NCBI RefSeq assembly: GCF_037892195.1
Contig: NZ_JATACI010000002.1
Span: forward strand, 186,001 to 250,000
DNA: 64,000 nt
Direction: 5' to 3'
Source: Yoonia sp. GPGPB17
Lineage (GTDB): Bacteria; Pseudomonadota; Alphaproteobacteria; Rhodobacterales; Rhodobacteraceae
The notes below the pieces were generated by a model, which worked only from the letters and a program-made list of their open reading frames with translations, was not told the origin of the DNA and did not search any database. Positions 7,883-15,683 of this stretch are shown here, piece by piece; positions within the stretch are counted from its first letter, which is position 1, and every line of letters begins with the position of its first letter. The translations under genes were made by a program, and so were the position numbers.

Positions 7883-8608
7883 ATGAGAAATGACCTTGAT
7901 AAACTGCTCACAACCCTGCTGGACGGGTTGAAGGATGCGGAGATGAGTGAAGCGGCCAAGGCCATGCAGGTGTCGAAGGCCACTGCATATCGATATCGTA
8001 AGAACCCCTTGGACATGCCACTGCGCAGCTTTGTAGGGCTTGTCGAGTTCCTTAAGCTGCCACTCGATCTGAGCATCACCCTTCACCAAGAGGAGCTGAT
8101 TGAGGCGGAAGAGTTGCGACTTCGGTTTGAGCAACGCATCGCTGAAGAGGGGGGATACCGGATCGTAACCACCCCGCATTTCACGGTGAATTGTGAAGTC
8201 CCTGAGTTTACTGAGGCCAAGTTTCGCGCCGAGTATCCTAAGGAGCAGTGGAGCCTGATTGGGCGCTATATGGAGGTGCGCCAGGCGCGCCGTGAGCTCT
8301 ATCTTTCCGGTTCCTATCAGAGCATCGAGATCATCAATGGGTCAGCCTACCTCGATTTTTATTATCAGAAGAACCTGTTTACCGACCTGGAAGACCATCT
8401 TTGGCGGCAACAGCATGCGGAAGTGGTGGAAACACAAGAGCTCCCCCATGTTCAACGATACATCTATGTCCGGGCGACGCCCGAGCTGCCGGTGATCCTC
8501 TGCTATTCGAGCGGTGACACCATTCTCCGCTTTGATGACATCACCATCAACCTGTCCGAAGACCATTTCCTTCGGGCCAAAAAAGACCCTGAACAGCTTC
8601 AGGGATAA
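7883..8608 (+). CDS. Helix-turn-helix regulator with unknown C-terminal domain
   Basis: In this 241-residue protein, residues 1-60 form a small HTH (EAAKAMQVSKATAYRYRKNP looks like helix 2-turn-helix 3), followed by a helical link. A roughly 150-residue C-terminal domain, beginning near VTTPHFTVNCEVPEF and rich in aromatic and acidic residues, resembles nothing I recognise. It could be a ligand-sensing domain. The gene is preceded by tandem palindromes and followed, 71 bp later on the same strand, by the PRTase-HAD-hydrolase operon. Regulator of that operon is the natural inference, supported by the shared 11-mer upstream of both. No strong ribosome site is visible before the ATG. Confidence 0.65.
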   Translation: MRNDLDKLLTTLLDGLKDAEMSEAAKAMQVSKATAYRYRKNPLDMPLRSFVGLVEFLKLPLDLSITLHQEELIEAEELRLRFEQRIAEEGGYRIVTTPHFTVNCEVPEFTEAKFRAEYPKEQWSLIGRYMEVRQARRELYLSGSYQSIEIINGSAYLDFYYQKNLFTDLEDHLWRQQHAEVVETQELPHVQRYIYVRATPELPVILCYSSGDTILRFDDITINLSEDHFLRAKKDPEQLQG

Positions 8609-8679
8609 CAGCAAATACCAAGAGGCGAGCGACGTACGAGACTTTTTCATCAACCCACTGAGAGTAGGAGCATAAGACT

Positions 8680-9402
8680 ATGCTTGTGACTGCCATGAAC
8701 CCAACTGACCCCCCGACACCCGTACATTTTGGTGAGGATTCGCGCATCGCGGATTTTGTGCTCGATGACCACCGCGCAATGTGCGTAGCTTCCGCGCTTT
8801 TGGACGCGGGGGCCTATCTGATCGACACGTCGCTGCTGAGCGAGAAATACTATAAGTGGAAAAGCGGTGTGCGTGCGCCCTGTTATTGCAATTGCCGGAA
8901 CGCAATCTCCGATTTCGGCGCGCGCCGTTTGATCGCAGACGAGATGTCCAAAAGCGTCATGAGTGCCTTTGGTGATGTGGATGCTATCTTGGGCGTCTCG
9001 ACTGCGGGCATTCCTTGGGCGTCCTGTGTTGCTGACCGCCTTGAACTGCCGACGGCGTACATCCGTTCCGAGAAGAAGGACCATGGTGTTGGCGGCTTTG
9101 TGCAGGGGCACGTCAAATCCGGTGCGCGTGTTGTTATCATCGATGACCTGGTCGCCAGTGGTGGCTCTTTGAGGAAAGCCGTTGACGCACTCAATGACGA
9201 AGCCGATGTCGAAGTTGCCGGGATTGTTTCGATCATCAACTGGGGTTTCCAGAAGATGCGGGATAACCTGGATGGTCTAAACTATGTCGCACTAACTAGT
9301 TATCCGCAGATCATCATGGCTGCTACCGCCCGCGGGAAGGTTAACGAAGCGGAAGTATCGCGCCTTCTGAACTGCTACATGAACCCTTCTCTGGGGTACT
9401 GA
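8680..9402 (+). CDS. PyrE-like (orotate-type) phosphoribosyltransferase
   Basis: The 240-residue protein has the PRPP-binding motif VVIIDDLVASGGSL at 151-164 with the paired aspartates and the glycine loop of type I PRTases. It also has an OPRT-like front region (KWKSGVRAPCYCNCRN, compare LKSG-R-SPYFFN of PyrE) and the partly retained DxAxGxxxA-like GVSTAGIPWASCVAD. The substitution CYCNC (68-72) in the base-facing region is unusual and suggests a base other than orotate or a bound metal. AGGAG at 8666 supports the start. It is the first of three coupled genes in an island, so it is unlikely to be the housekeeping pyrE. It probably makes a nucleotide from a free base and PRPP, or the reverse. 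Confidence 0.8.
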   Translation: MLVTAMNPTDPPTPVHFGEDSRIADFVLDDHRAMCVASALLDAGAYLIDTSLLSEKYYKWKSGVRAPCYCNCRNAISDFGARRLIADEMSKSVMSAFGDVDAILGVSTAGIPWASCVADRLELPTAYIRSEKKDHGVGGFVQGHVKSGARVVIIDDLVASGGSLRKAVDALNDEADVEVAGIVSIINWGFQKMRDNLDGLNYVALTSYPQIIMAATARGKVNEAEVSRLLNCYMNPSLGY

Positions 9403-9403
9403 T

Positions 9404-10072
9404 ATGGCGCGCTATGAGCATGTTGCGTTCGACTTCGATGGTGTGGTTGCGGATAGTGCTGCGGTTTGCGCCGATGAGATCAATCGGCTCCGGGCGCATT
9501 TCCCAACCATTCCTGAAGTCCACAGCCAGGATGACTTCGCATTTATTTATCCTGGCCCGCTAAGGACATCGCTCAGAAGGTTTGGCCTATCTGATAAGGG
9601 GGTCAGCGACTTCTTTGACCGCCATAGTGCTCGTATGATGAGCAGGGCGCGGGAGCTGAAGCCTTTTGTGCCGGTTGCCAAAATCTTGGGTGAAATGGAC
9701 CCAACACGATTTACAATCGTCACTTCGTCATACTCGGCGACAGTTCGGGACGTTCTGTCTCGATCAATACCTGGGGGATCGGTCGATGACATTTCGATCC
9801 TTGGTCGCGAGTTGAAGATGAAGAAATCTGCAAAATTTCAGCGCATCATGACCGAGAATAACCTGCGTCCGGCGCAGCTCCTGAAGATCGGCGACATGGT
9901 ATCGGATGTGCTTTATGCCGCTGACGCTGGCATCGATTGCGCAGCTGTGGGGTGGGGATATCACCCGCTGCGTTACTTGAAGGCGTTTGATGCACGACAC
10001 TTTGTGTCGTCGCCGAACGATCTTCGAAACCTACTCCGCAAACATGCTAAAATAGGAGAGCCCTATGTCTAA
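9404..10072 (+). CDS. HAD-superfamily phosphatase
   Basis: In this 222-residue protein, motif I is FDFDGVVADS (9-18) with nucleophile and acid aspartates, motif II is TIVTSS near 104-109, and motif III/IV is KIGDMVSDVLYAADAG at about 164-179. A helical cap of about 70 residues sits between motifs I and II, typical of phosphoglycolate- or nucleotidase-type HADs. It starts two bases after the PRTase stop and overlaps the next gene by 8 bp, so the three proteins are made together. A nucleotide or sugar-phosphate substrate produced by the PRTase is a reasonable guess, not shown by sequence. Confidence 0.82.
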   Translation: MARYEHVAFDFDGVVADSAAVCADEINRLRAHFPTIPEVHSQDDFAFIYPGPLRTSLRRFGLSDKGVSDFFDRHSARMMSRARELKPFVPVAKILGEMDPTRFTIVTSSYSATVRDVLSRSIPGGSVDDISILGRELKMKKSAKFQRIMTENNLRPAQLLKIGDMVSDVLYAADAGIDCAAVGWGYHPLRYLKAFDARHFVSSPNDLRNLLRKHAKIGEPYV

Positions 10073-10640
10073 AGTAAATGCACTCGTGCTGATCGACTAC
10101 GTAAATGAAATTGTCCATTCCGATGGGAAGCTATCTGGCAAAGGATATTCTGACTTTATCTCACGCCATGGGACATCGGAAAAGGTCGCTGAGTTGCTTG
10201 AAAAGTCACGCCAAAACGGATGGATTATCTGCCATGTTCGTGTTGGCTTTGATCCCAGCTATGTGAACCATCCTGAAGACTCTCCTCTGTTCGGCGCTGC
10301 AAAAAAGTTTGGGGCGCTCAATCAGGATGAATGGGGATGCGAATTCATCGACTTTGCTGCGCCAATGGAAGGTGAGGTTGTCATTCAAAAGCGCCGGGTC
10401 AGCGCGTTCTTCAATACAGAATTAGACACCGTGCTTCGGGTGAATGGCATCAAAAATGTCTTTTTTGGCGGCTGTGCGACCGACCTTGCTGTTCAGGCTG
10501 CCGTCCGGGATGCCCACGACCGTGATTTTACGGCCTGCGTCGTATCAGATGCGTGCGCCGCTGCCAATGATACCGATCACGATACGTCTTTGCCGACGCT
10601 TGAGAAGATAGCAAGGATATGCACAGTCGCCGAAATCTAA
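10065..10640 (+). CDS. Isochorismatase-like cysteine hydrolase
   Basis: The 191-residue protein has the family triad: Asp in ALVLIDYVN (about residue 10), Lys in VVIQKRRVSAFFNTELD (about 108) and the nucleophile Cys in FFGGCATDLAVQAA (about 143), with the preceding non-proline cis-peptide environment. Relatives cleave nicotinamide, ureidoacrylate, N-carbamoyl compounds or isochorismate. With a PyrE-like PRTase and a HAD phosphatase in the same operon, an amide in a pyrimidine- or pyridine-type metabolite is plausible. A strong stem-loop terminator follows at 10658, marking the operon end. Confidence 0.82.
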   Translation: MSKVNALVLIDYVNEIVHSDGKLSGKGYSDFISRHGTSEKVAELLEKSRQNGWIICHVRVGFDPSYVNHPEDSPLFGAAKKFGALNQDEWGCEFIDFAAPMEGEVVIQKRRVSAFFNTELDTVLRVNGIKNVFFGGCATDLAVQAAVRDAHDRDFTACVVSDACAAANDTDHDTSLPTLEKIARICTVAEI

Positions 10641-10657
10641 AGACTTAAGTATGACTG

Positions 10658-10692
10658 AAAGGTTCGCCTTGGCAATCAAAGGCGGGCCTTTT
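10658..10692 (+). terminator. Rho-independent terminator of the PRTase-HAD-hydrolase operon
   Basis: A 13-bp stem (AAAGGTTCGCCTT against AAGGCGGGCCTTT, two G-T pairs) with a 7-base loop runs into a short T run. It lies 18 bp after the hydrolase stop codon. Confidence 0.8.
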
Positions 10693-10927
10693 AGCACGTC
10701 AAACACATGACGCTCTGATTTAGTATCCTAAAGACAATTTCAGACTTGATGCCTCCCAGCGAACACCTGGTTCAAAGACTGACTTGGACAGGGGTGCAAA
10801 ATGCAATCCATGATCTGGGAAGCCCAAGTAGCAAGGCTACGCAGGACAGTCGCTTCAATATCCCTGGAAAGCCCGCACAGCACGACCTGAAGATTGACTA
10901 GTCGACAGAGCACTGGTCCATACGATA

Positions 10928-10982
10928 AAAGTTCGAAAAGTAAGTCGGACATGTCCAGCAAGTGGGTCACTTTTCGAACTTT
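10928..10982. repeat. Long inverted repeat beside the serine recombinase
   Basis: AAAGTTCGAAAAGT (10928-10941) is repeated exactly in inverse as ACTTTTCGAACTTT (10969-10982). The 27-bp spacer contains a second palindrome, GGACATGTCC (10947-10956). It lies 70 bp beyond the stop of the large serine recombinase in a 410-bp stretch with no credible gene. Options are an attachment or resolution site for that recombinase, or a regulatory structure. There is no T run, so a terminator is unlikely. Confidence 0.6.
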
Positions 10983-11051
10983 GACGCTAATCGTGCCATC
11001 GTCTCAGGCGATCAGGTTCGATCTGTGGTAACCTATGGGTCACCCACGGGG

Positions 11052-12539
11052 TTAAATATCGAACCGCTCCAGCACATTTGCGATCTGATCCCGAGTTCGA
11101 GTTGTGGTCTGGTCTGGCGGACCAAACAAGACACCCAAGGTGCTTTCAGGGTTTAGACACCAATTCTGTAGTTTGAGGCAAAGGTTTTTTCCCGTTAGCA
11201 AGCGGTTCGAGAAGGCGATTTCCACAATCCGCCGTTTCTGTGCGTGATCGCCCACCCGGTAAGTTAGACAAAGGTTTCTGATGAGTTCGAGAAACTGCTC
11301 ACCCAATCGCGCATTTGCTTTTGAATCGGCTAATTCGGCTTGCGCTGCGGTCAATCGCTGCTGCTCTGTTTCGAGCGCTTGTTTCCGATCACCGAACACA
11401 GTTTTGTCTATGAGCCCATCGATCAGTGCATCGGTCAGTTTCTCTTCGCGGGTTCGAAGCTGGTCTAGCTGCAGGCGGATTGCGCGGTGATCTGCCTCAC
11501 TATCCTGTCGCTTTATCAGCACTGATAAGCGAGCTTTCAGCTTGTCAAAATCTCCTGCTGGCAACTGGACACTCTGTAGCTTCTCCACGATTTCCGCTTC
11601 CAGACGGTCTTGGCGAATTGATGTAGTCGGACATCCGGGTGTCTGACATCGCATGTACACGTGACCTTTTTGCACTTCGCCATAGAGCGAGCGATTGCAA
11701 TGACCACACGTCAACAGGCGTCGGTATGGGTGATCATGCACCACGTGTTTCTTTTGATGGCGATCTCCTTTGAGCGACTGAACCTTGTCAAACAGGGCCT
11801 TGCTGATAATCGGCTCATGGACACCCTGATAGGTTCGGCCAGTCCGATGCATGAGGATCGTGCCATAGTAGAAATGGTTTTTGAGGATGTTTTCTAGGCC
11901 GTACTTGGTCACCGGTTTGTCATTGCGGTTTCTTAGTCCGCGCCGGTTCAGCTCGCGAAGCAGGCTACGAACCGAGTACTTCTGCGTTGCATAGAGTTCG
12001 AAGGCCTGACAGATGAATGGTGCCCGTTGGGGATCGGGTGTTTTTGGCTTGCCCGGACCATTGTCCAGATATCCGATTGGGGCATTGAACGGGAACAGCC
12101 CTTGTTTAAGGCGACCTTCGATACCCTTGATGCATTCTTCGCGCAGGTTGCGGACATAGTCGGCCGCGATGACCGCTTGGATGTCTGCGGTCAGGCGGCC
12201 ACCGCGTGACTGCATGTCGAGGCTTTCATGGGCAAAGCGGACATCAATCCCGTCATCAATGAGTTCACCGATCATCGCCCAGTCTGAGAAGTTTCGAGCT
12301 GATCGATCAATCTTGTGAATGATAAGTCCGCTGGCCTCCCCGGCACGCAGTCGTGCAACGAGCTGGCTAAACACAGGCCGTCCGCGCTTGGCAGCGGTCT
12401 CCTTTTCTTCAAACCACTCGCAAACTGAAAGACGTTGTTTGTTGGCGTATGCGGTGATTGCGTCTCGTTGAGCTTCTAGGGAGACGCCATCACCCTGCTT
12501 CACTGTCGAAACCCGAGTATATCCAAAATAGTGCTGCAT
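11052..12539 (-). CDS. Large serine recombinase
   Basis: The 495-residue protein has all domains of a large serine recombinase. The resolvase catalytic domain is at 1-145 (YTRVST with the nucleophile serine, KIDRSARN). The recombinase domain is at about 155-270 (APIGYLDNGPGKPKTPDPQRAPFICQAFELY, SVRSLLRELNRRGLRN). The zinc ribbon is at about 290-330 (LLTCGHCNRSLYG...MRCQTPGC, four cysteines), followed by a coiled coil at about 370-420. It catalyses integration or excision through a 5'-phosphoserine link. It begins 9 bp after a 56-residue ORF on the same strand. It is intact, so the island may still move, although its att sites are not identified. Confidence 0.93.
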   Translation of the reverse strand: MQHYFGYTRVSTVKQGDGVSLEAQRDAITAYANKQRLSVCEWFEEKETAAKRGRPVFSQLVARLRAGEASGLIIHKIDRSARNFSDWAMIGELIDDGIDVRFAHESLDMQSRGGRLTADIQAVIAADYVRNLREECIKGIEGRLKQGLFPFNAPIGYLDNGPGKPKTPDPQRAPFICQAFELYATQKYSVRSLLRELNRRGLRNRNDKPVTKYGLENILKNHFYYGTILMHRTGRTYQGVHEPIISKALFDKVQSLKGDRHQKKHVVHDHPYRRLLTCGHCNRSLYGEVQKGHVYMRCQTPGCPTTSIRQDRLEAEIVEKLQSVQLPAGDFDKLKARLSVLIKRQDSEADHRAIRLQLDQLRTREEKLTDALIDGLIDKTVFGDRKQALETEQQRLTAAQAELADSKANARLGEQFLELIRNLCLTYRVGDHAQKRRIVEIAFSNRLLTGKNLCLKLQNWCLNPESTLGVLFGPPDQTTTRTRDQIANVLERFDI

Positions 12540-12548
12540 ATGAATGTG

Positions 12549-12719
12549 TTAGCTATTGTCCGACTCTACCAAATCTTCAGGTTTTGGCGAAGCGTCGGGG
12601 GTGGGCCAAGGCCACTCGCCAGTCCGCACCATCTCGAGATAAATCTCATGGCAAACCTGCAAGTACGCTTCAAACGCTTCTTCGGACATCCGATTTTCAA
12701 ATGGGTTGAATTTGGTCAT
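12549..12719 (-). CDS. Small hypothetical protein upstream of the serine recombinase
   Basis: This is a 56-residue acidic protein, MTKFNPFENRMSEEAFEAYL..., with a proline-rich tail. I chose the start at 12719 because it lies 29 bp from the -10-like hexamer of motif copy A, exactly the spacing found in front of the coupling ATPase at 13934. Its stop is 9 bp before the recombinase start, so they are probably co-transcribed. Small acidic proteins next to serine recombinases can be directionality factors, but nothing here proves that. I see no recognised domain. Confidence 0.55.
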   Translation of the reverse strand: MTKFNPFENRMSEEAFEAYLQVCHEIYLEMVRTGEWPWPTPDASPKPEDLVESDNS

Positions 12720-12746
12720 AGCAACAGAATACGCGTGTGCCGCAAC

Positions 12747-12789
12747 GCCACTAGCAGCCACGATATCACTGCAGCCGATATGGTGGATA
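12747..12789 (-). promoter_or_regulatory. 43-bp operator/promoter motif, copy A
   Basis: In gene orientation (minus) this copy contains ATATCGG, then TGATATCGTGGCTGCTAG. It shares with copies B and C the core TGATATC followed 4 bp later by CTGCTAG, and an upstream half-dyad at fixed distance. The -10-like hexamer is degenerate here (TAGTGG). It lies 29 bp before the start at 12719. Confidence 0.6.
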
Positions 12790-13934
12790 CATTGAGGCTG
12801 AGAACGGTGCGAGACGTTGCCCTGCACTCATCACTTGCACCGCAGCTCGGTGGTTGGGCTGGTTTTGCAGATCAAGGGCCTCAAAAGGTGCCATTTGCTT
12901 TGCCAGCAAGGGCGCGTCCTTCACCCCAACGCGGAAGGCGATCAGATTGCCGACATTCCCAAAGACCGCGTCCGAGACGTCTGTGCTGAGCTGGGAAAGA
13001 TGCTGTGCCGCCAGCACAAGCCCTAGTCGGTACTTGCGGGCCTCGGACAGCATACTGGCAAAGCTCTGTGTCGTGAGATTTGGGAACTCATCGACGTATA
13101 GGAAGAACGGACGCCGCGCGGCCTCAGGCAGTGTGTGGCGCGTGGTGGCGGCATTCATGATGCCTGAGGTGATCAGGCCCCCAAGGACGTTGGCGATGTC
13201 ACTCCCGAGCCGTCCTTTGGCGAGGTTTACGATCAGGATCTGTCCTGTGTCCATGATGCTGCGGAAGCGGAGCGGCTGCTCTGGATCACACAGGGCCTTG
13301 CGCACAGTTGGCTGCGCCAGAAACCCGCCCAGCTTATTCGCAATCGGTGCGACGCCATCGGAACTGCTTCGGCATGATTGAGCGTCGGAAACTCATGCTT
13401 CCAGAAGAACAGGACCTGTTCTTCAGTGACCTGATCAATGACCTTGCGACGGTAGCTCTTGAATGTCAGCAATCGCAAGATGTCGCTGAGGTTGGCATCC
13501 TCAGTCTCTAGCAGTGCCAGGATAGAAAACCGCAGGATATGTTCCATGCGCGGCCCCCAGGCATCTGGAAACTGCTTCTTGAGTGTTTCGATCAATCCAG
13601 AGGCCACGAGCGGGCGATGCTGTGCGGCAACCTTGGCCAGTGGGTTGTACCCAAGCGGACAGGCGGGATCGCTTACGTTCCAATAAAGATGTGGCACGAT
13701 CAGATTGTTATGCAGGTCTTCGGCCAAATCGCCATGCGGATCAATCAGACAAAAGCCAGTGCCATGTCGCGCATCCTGGTACATGAGGTTCAGCAGCAGT
13801 GTGGATTTACCCGTCCCGGTCATCCCGCAGATGAAGCAATGCTGCATCCTATCAGAGCCTGCGATGACAAATGGCTGAGGATCCTTGTATCGGTGATAGG
13901 CCAATCCGATGACAGCCTGGTGCTTGGTATACAT
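12766..13934 (-). pseudogene. Conjugative coupling / HerA-type ATPase, frameshifted
   Basis: The N-terminal part has FVIAGSDRMQHCFICG followed by the Walker A motif MTGTGKST and a LIDPHGDL Walker B-like strand. Its frame breaks at about 13364, and the remainder continues in the next frame (VAPIANKLGGFLAQPTVRKAL...FLYVDEFPNLTTQSFASML...LVLAAQHLSQL). One missing base restores a 389-residue ATPase of the VirD4/TraD-HerA group, which pumps DNA into a conjugation channel. The start at 13934 rather than 13964 is preferred because the -10-like box of motif copy B overlaps 13964. It differs in class from the intact TraD-like ATPase at 29933-32002. Confidence 0.7.
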
Positions 13935-13961
13935 TGCCTGATTGTGCCCGAGTAAGCATGC

Positions 13962-14004
13962 CATCCTAGCAGCCGCGATATCAGCTCCAGTGATATGGTG
14001 ACTG
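13962..14004 (-). promoter_or_regulatory. 43-bp operator/promoter motif, copy B
   Basis: Read on the minus strand it has the perfect inverted half-sites ATATCA and TGATAT 7 bp apart, then CTGCTAGGAT, whose TAGGAT with the preceding TGC looks like an extended -10 box. It aligns without gaps to copy C over 43 bp and with more mismatches to copy A. It is placed 29 bp before the coupling ATPase start. There is no -35 match, as expected of an activator-dependent or dyad-controlled promoter. Confidence 0.65.
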
Positions 14005-14081
14005 CTTTGCGCTTTGCTGACCCCAGCGCATCATAGAGCCAGATACGTTCTTCATCCTGATCTCGCCTTCGCCGGGGTGTC

Positions 14082-14101
14082 GCTGAGCAATCCCGCTCAG
14101 C
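14082..14101 (+). promoter_or_regulatory. Hairpin in the leader of the DUF3768 gene
   Basis: GCTGAGC, a six-base loop, then GCTCAGC form a perfect 7-bp stem ending 25 bp before the ATG at 14127, close to its GAGAGG ribosome site. It could be an operator or an RNA hairpin tuning translation. There is no T run. Confidence 0.4.
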
Positions 14102-14126
14102 CGCACCTCAAGCGAGAGGTGATATC

Positions 14127-14657
14127 ATGGAAACCAAAGACAAAGTCACGCCAGAGGCACTGCATACCGTCCCTGTCTGCAGGGCTTGTGGCTCAGAGCA
14201 TGTGGTGTGCGATGCCTGGGCGTGCTTCAACCGTGAGAGCGGATTGTGGGAGCTTGAGAACGTCTATGACGATGCGCACTGTCATACCTGCGAAGAGGCG
14301 ACGAAGCTCGACTGGATCCCGGCCGATGCGCTCCAGAACCGGCGGGTGCAGGCTCTCAATGACCGCTTCCGCAAAACTGGATTGGGCAACGGCAGCATCA
14401 TGGTCACACAAGGCGTGCAGGAGCAGGGTGCAGAGTTTGTTGTAGCGGCGGTCTGCGCCGTCCGTCTGTTCAATGAGTTCTCGGAGGACAATGATCCGTG
14501 GGGTGAGCACGACTTTGGAGCGATTGAACTGCAAGGCCAGAAGGTCTTTTGGAAGATCGACTACTACGATCGCTCATTGACCCAAGGCTCGGAAAACCCG
14601 GCCAATGATGCGCTCACCCATCGGGTGCTCACCATCATGCTCGCGAGTGAATACTGA
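14127..14657 (+). CDS. DUF3768 protein
   Basis: In this 176-residue protein the C-terminal half carries the DUF3768 signature NDPWGEHDFGAIELQGQKVFWKIDYYD followed by GSENPANDALTHRVLTIMLASEY. DUF3768 proteins are common on alphaproteobacterial plasmids and conjugative elements; no biochemical role is known to me. The N-terminal half has two CxxC-like pairs (VCRACGSEH, CHTCEE) resembling a zinc ribbon, an addition to the basic domain. The stop overlaps the next start (TGATG), so the pair is coupled. Confidence 0.8.
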   Translation: METKDKVTPEALHTVPVCRACGSEHVVCDAWACFNRESGLWELENVYDDAHCHTCEEATKLDWIPADALQNRRVQALNDRFRKTGLGNGSIMVTQGVQEQGAEFVVAAVCAVRLFNEFSEDNDPWGEHDFGAIELQGQKVFWKIDYYDRSLTQGSENPANDALTHRVLTIMLASEY

Positions 14658-14950
14658 TGGCCGAGACAGACGACGGCTATGAGATGTTCGTGCTGGAATG
14701 GACCGAGTTTAAGATTCAGGTTGCGTATCAACGCAATTGGTTCAACACCGGCAACTGGCACATCCAGCTGCAGTGCGACGAGCCGCTACCAGTGACATCA
14801 ACCGGGTACCGCTCAATCTTCATCGCTGATGACCAGCTCATTGACGAAGCGGACGTCAAAGAGATGGTTCTCAACATGCTCAACGAGGCCGCCACCAGCA
14901 AAGACTGGCAAAGGCACCTCGACGATCGACGTCAGCTCAAGCTCTTTTGA
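14657..14950 (+). CDS. Hypothetical protein coupled to DUF3768
   Basis: This is a 97-residue soluble protein with a beta-rich first half (FVLEWTEFKIQVAYQRNW, WHIQLQCDEPLPVTSTGYRSIF) and a helical tail. It is typical of accessory ORFs on plasmids and ICEs, beside DUF3768. No domain or function is recognised. Its ATG overlaps the preceding stop by one base and a strong terminator follows. Confidence 0.65.
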   Translation: MAETDDGYEMFVLEWTEFKIQVAYQRNWFNTGNWHIQLQCDEPLPVTSTGYRSIFIADDQLIDEADVKEMVLNMLNEAATSKDWQRHLDDRRQLKLF

Positions 14951-14955
14951 AGCGA

Positions 14956-14985
14956 AACGCTGCTCCTAGTCGGAGTGGCGTTTTT
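14956..14985 (+). terminator. Rho-independent terminator after the DUF3768 pair
   Basis: An 11-bp stem (AACGCTGCTCC with GGAGTGGCGTT, two wobble pairs), a 5-base loop and then a T run, 6 bp after the stop codon. The remaining sequence to 15235 shows no gene. Confidence 0.85.
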
Positions 14986-15235
14986 GTGTTGCGACGGTCT
15001 CCGGCTGAAATGTGCCTCTGATATCTGCGTCAGAACCTGATACAGCCTTGGAAGAGGTCAGCCGCCTGTTCCAAGTGCTGTTCAGCATCAGTCGCGCCTG
15101 CTGCACAGCAAATCCGAATTGACTACAGTGGAGCGCCGTTTGCCGGGCATTTGCGCTGGTATGCGGAACACGTCAGATGTTCCGGTCCCACCGCGCTGAA
15201 TGCCTGTCAGATGTGCGTCTCGTTCAGCCCAGACC

Positions 15236-15278
15236 CACTCACCGTATCACCCTCCATGATATCCTGACTGCTAGGATG
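15236..15278 (+). promoter_or_regulatory. 43-bp operator/promoter motif, copy C
   Basis: In gene orientation it runs from CACTCACCGTATCAC through TGATATCCTGACTGCTAGGATG, matching copy B base for base in all conserved blocks. TGCTAGGAT would be an extended -10 box. It is 58 bp upstream of the XRE-type gene at 15336, so that protein may bind all three copies and regulate itself. Confidence 0.65.
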
Positions 15279-15335
15279 TCCTTGTCTCTCACCATAGACT
15301 GAAGCTCTAGACGCTTAATCAATAATCTAAAGTCT

Positions 15336-15683
15336 ATGAAAACCAAATTCTCTGCTGATCTGCGCCTAGCGCGCAGAAAGGCAGGCTATACCCAGGCTGA
15401 TATTGCCGCCATGTTATGTGACCATCAATCGGTGGTGTCCGCGTTGGAGAAAGGCGACCAGCGCCCCGACCTGGATCAGATCATCACGCTGTCCGTGATA
15501 TACAGGCGCTCGTTCGAAAGCTTCTTCGCCGAACGCATGGAAAAGTGCACGCGCCGCCTGAAACGGCGACTGAAACACCTTCCAGCGCATGTGCGAGAGA
15601 CTGCACACACATTTAACCGGGCGGCATCGCTCAAGTCTCTGCATGAGCGATTAGCTAACCCCATATCCCATGGCGGCGCTTAG
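15336..15683 (+). CDS. XRE-family helix-turn-helix regulator
   Basis: The 115-residue protein has a classic XRE domain at residues 5-62: LRLARRKAGYTQADIAAML, then DHQSVVSALEKGDQRPDL as the recognition helix region, then IITLSVIYRRSFESFF. A basic C-terminal tail follows (RRLKRRLKHLPAHVRE). It sits behind motif copy C and is the best candidate for the protein that reads that motif. It overlaps the next gene by 14 bp. A broken second copy of its central 30 codons is at 35990-36079 on the other strand (24 of 30 residues identical). Confidence 0.85.
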   Translation: MKTKFSADLRLARRKAGYTQADIAAMLCDHQSVVSALEKGDQRPDLDQIITLSVIYRRSFESFFAERMEKCTRRLKRRLKHLPAHVRETAHTFNRAASLKSLHERLANPISHGGA

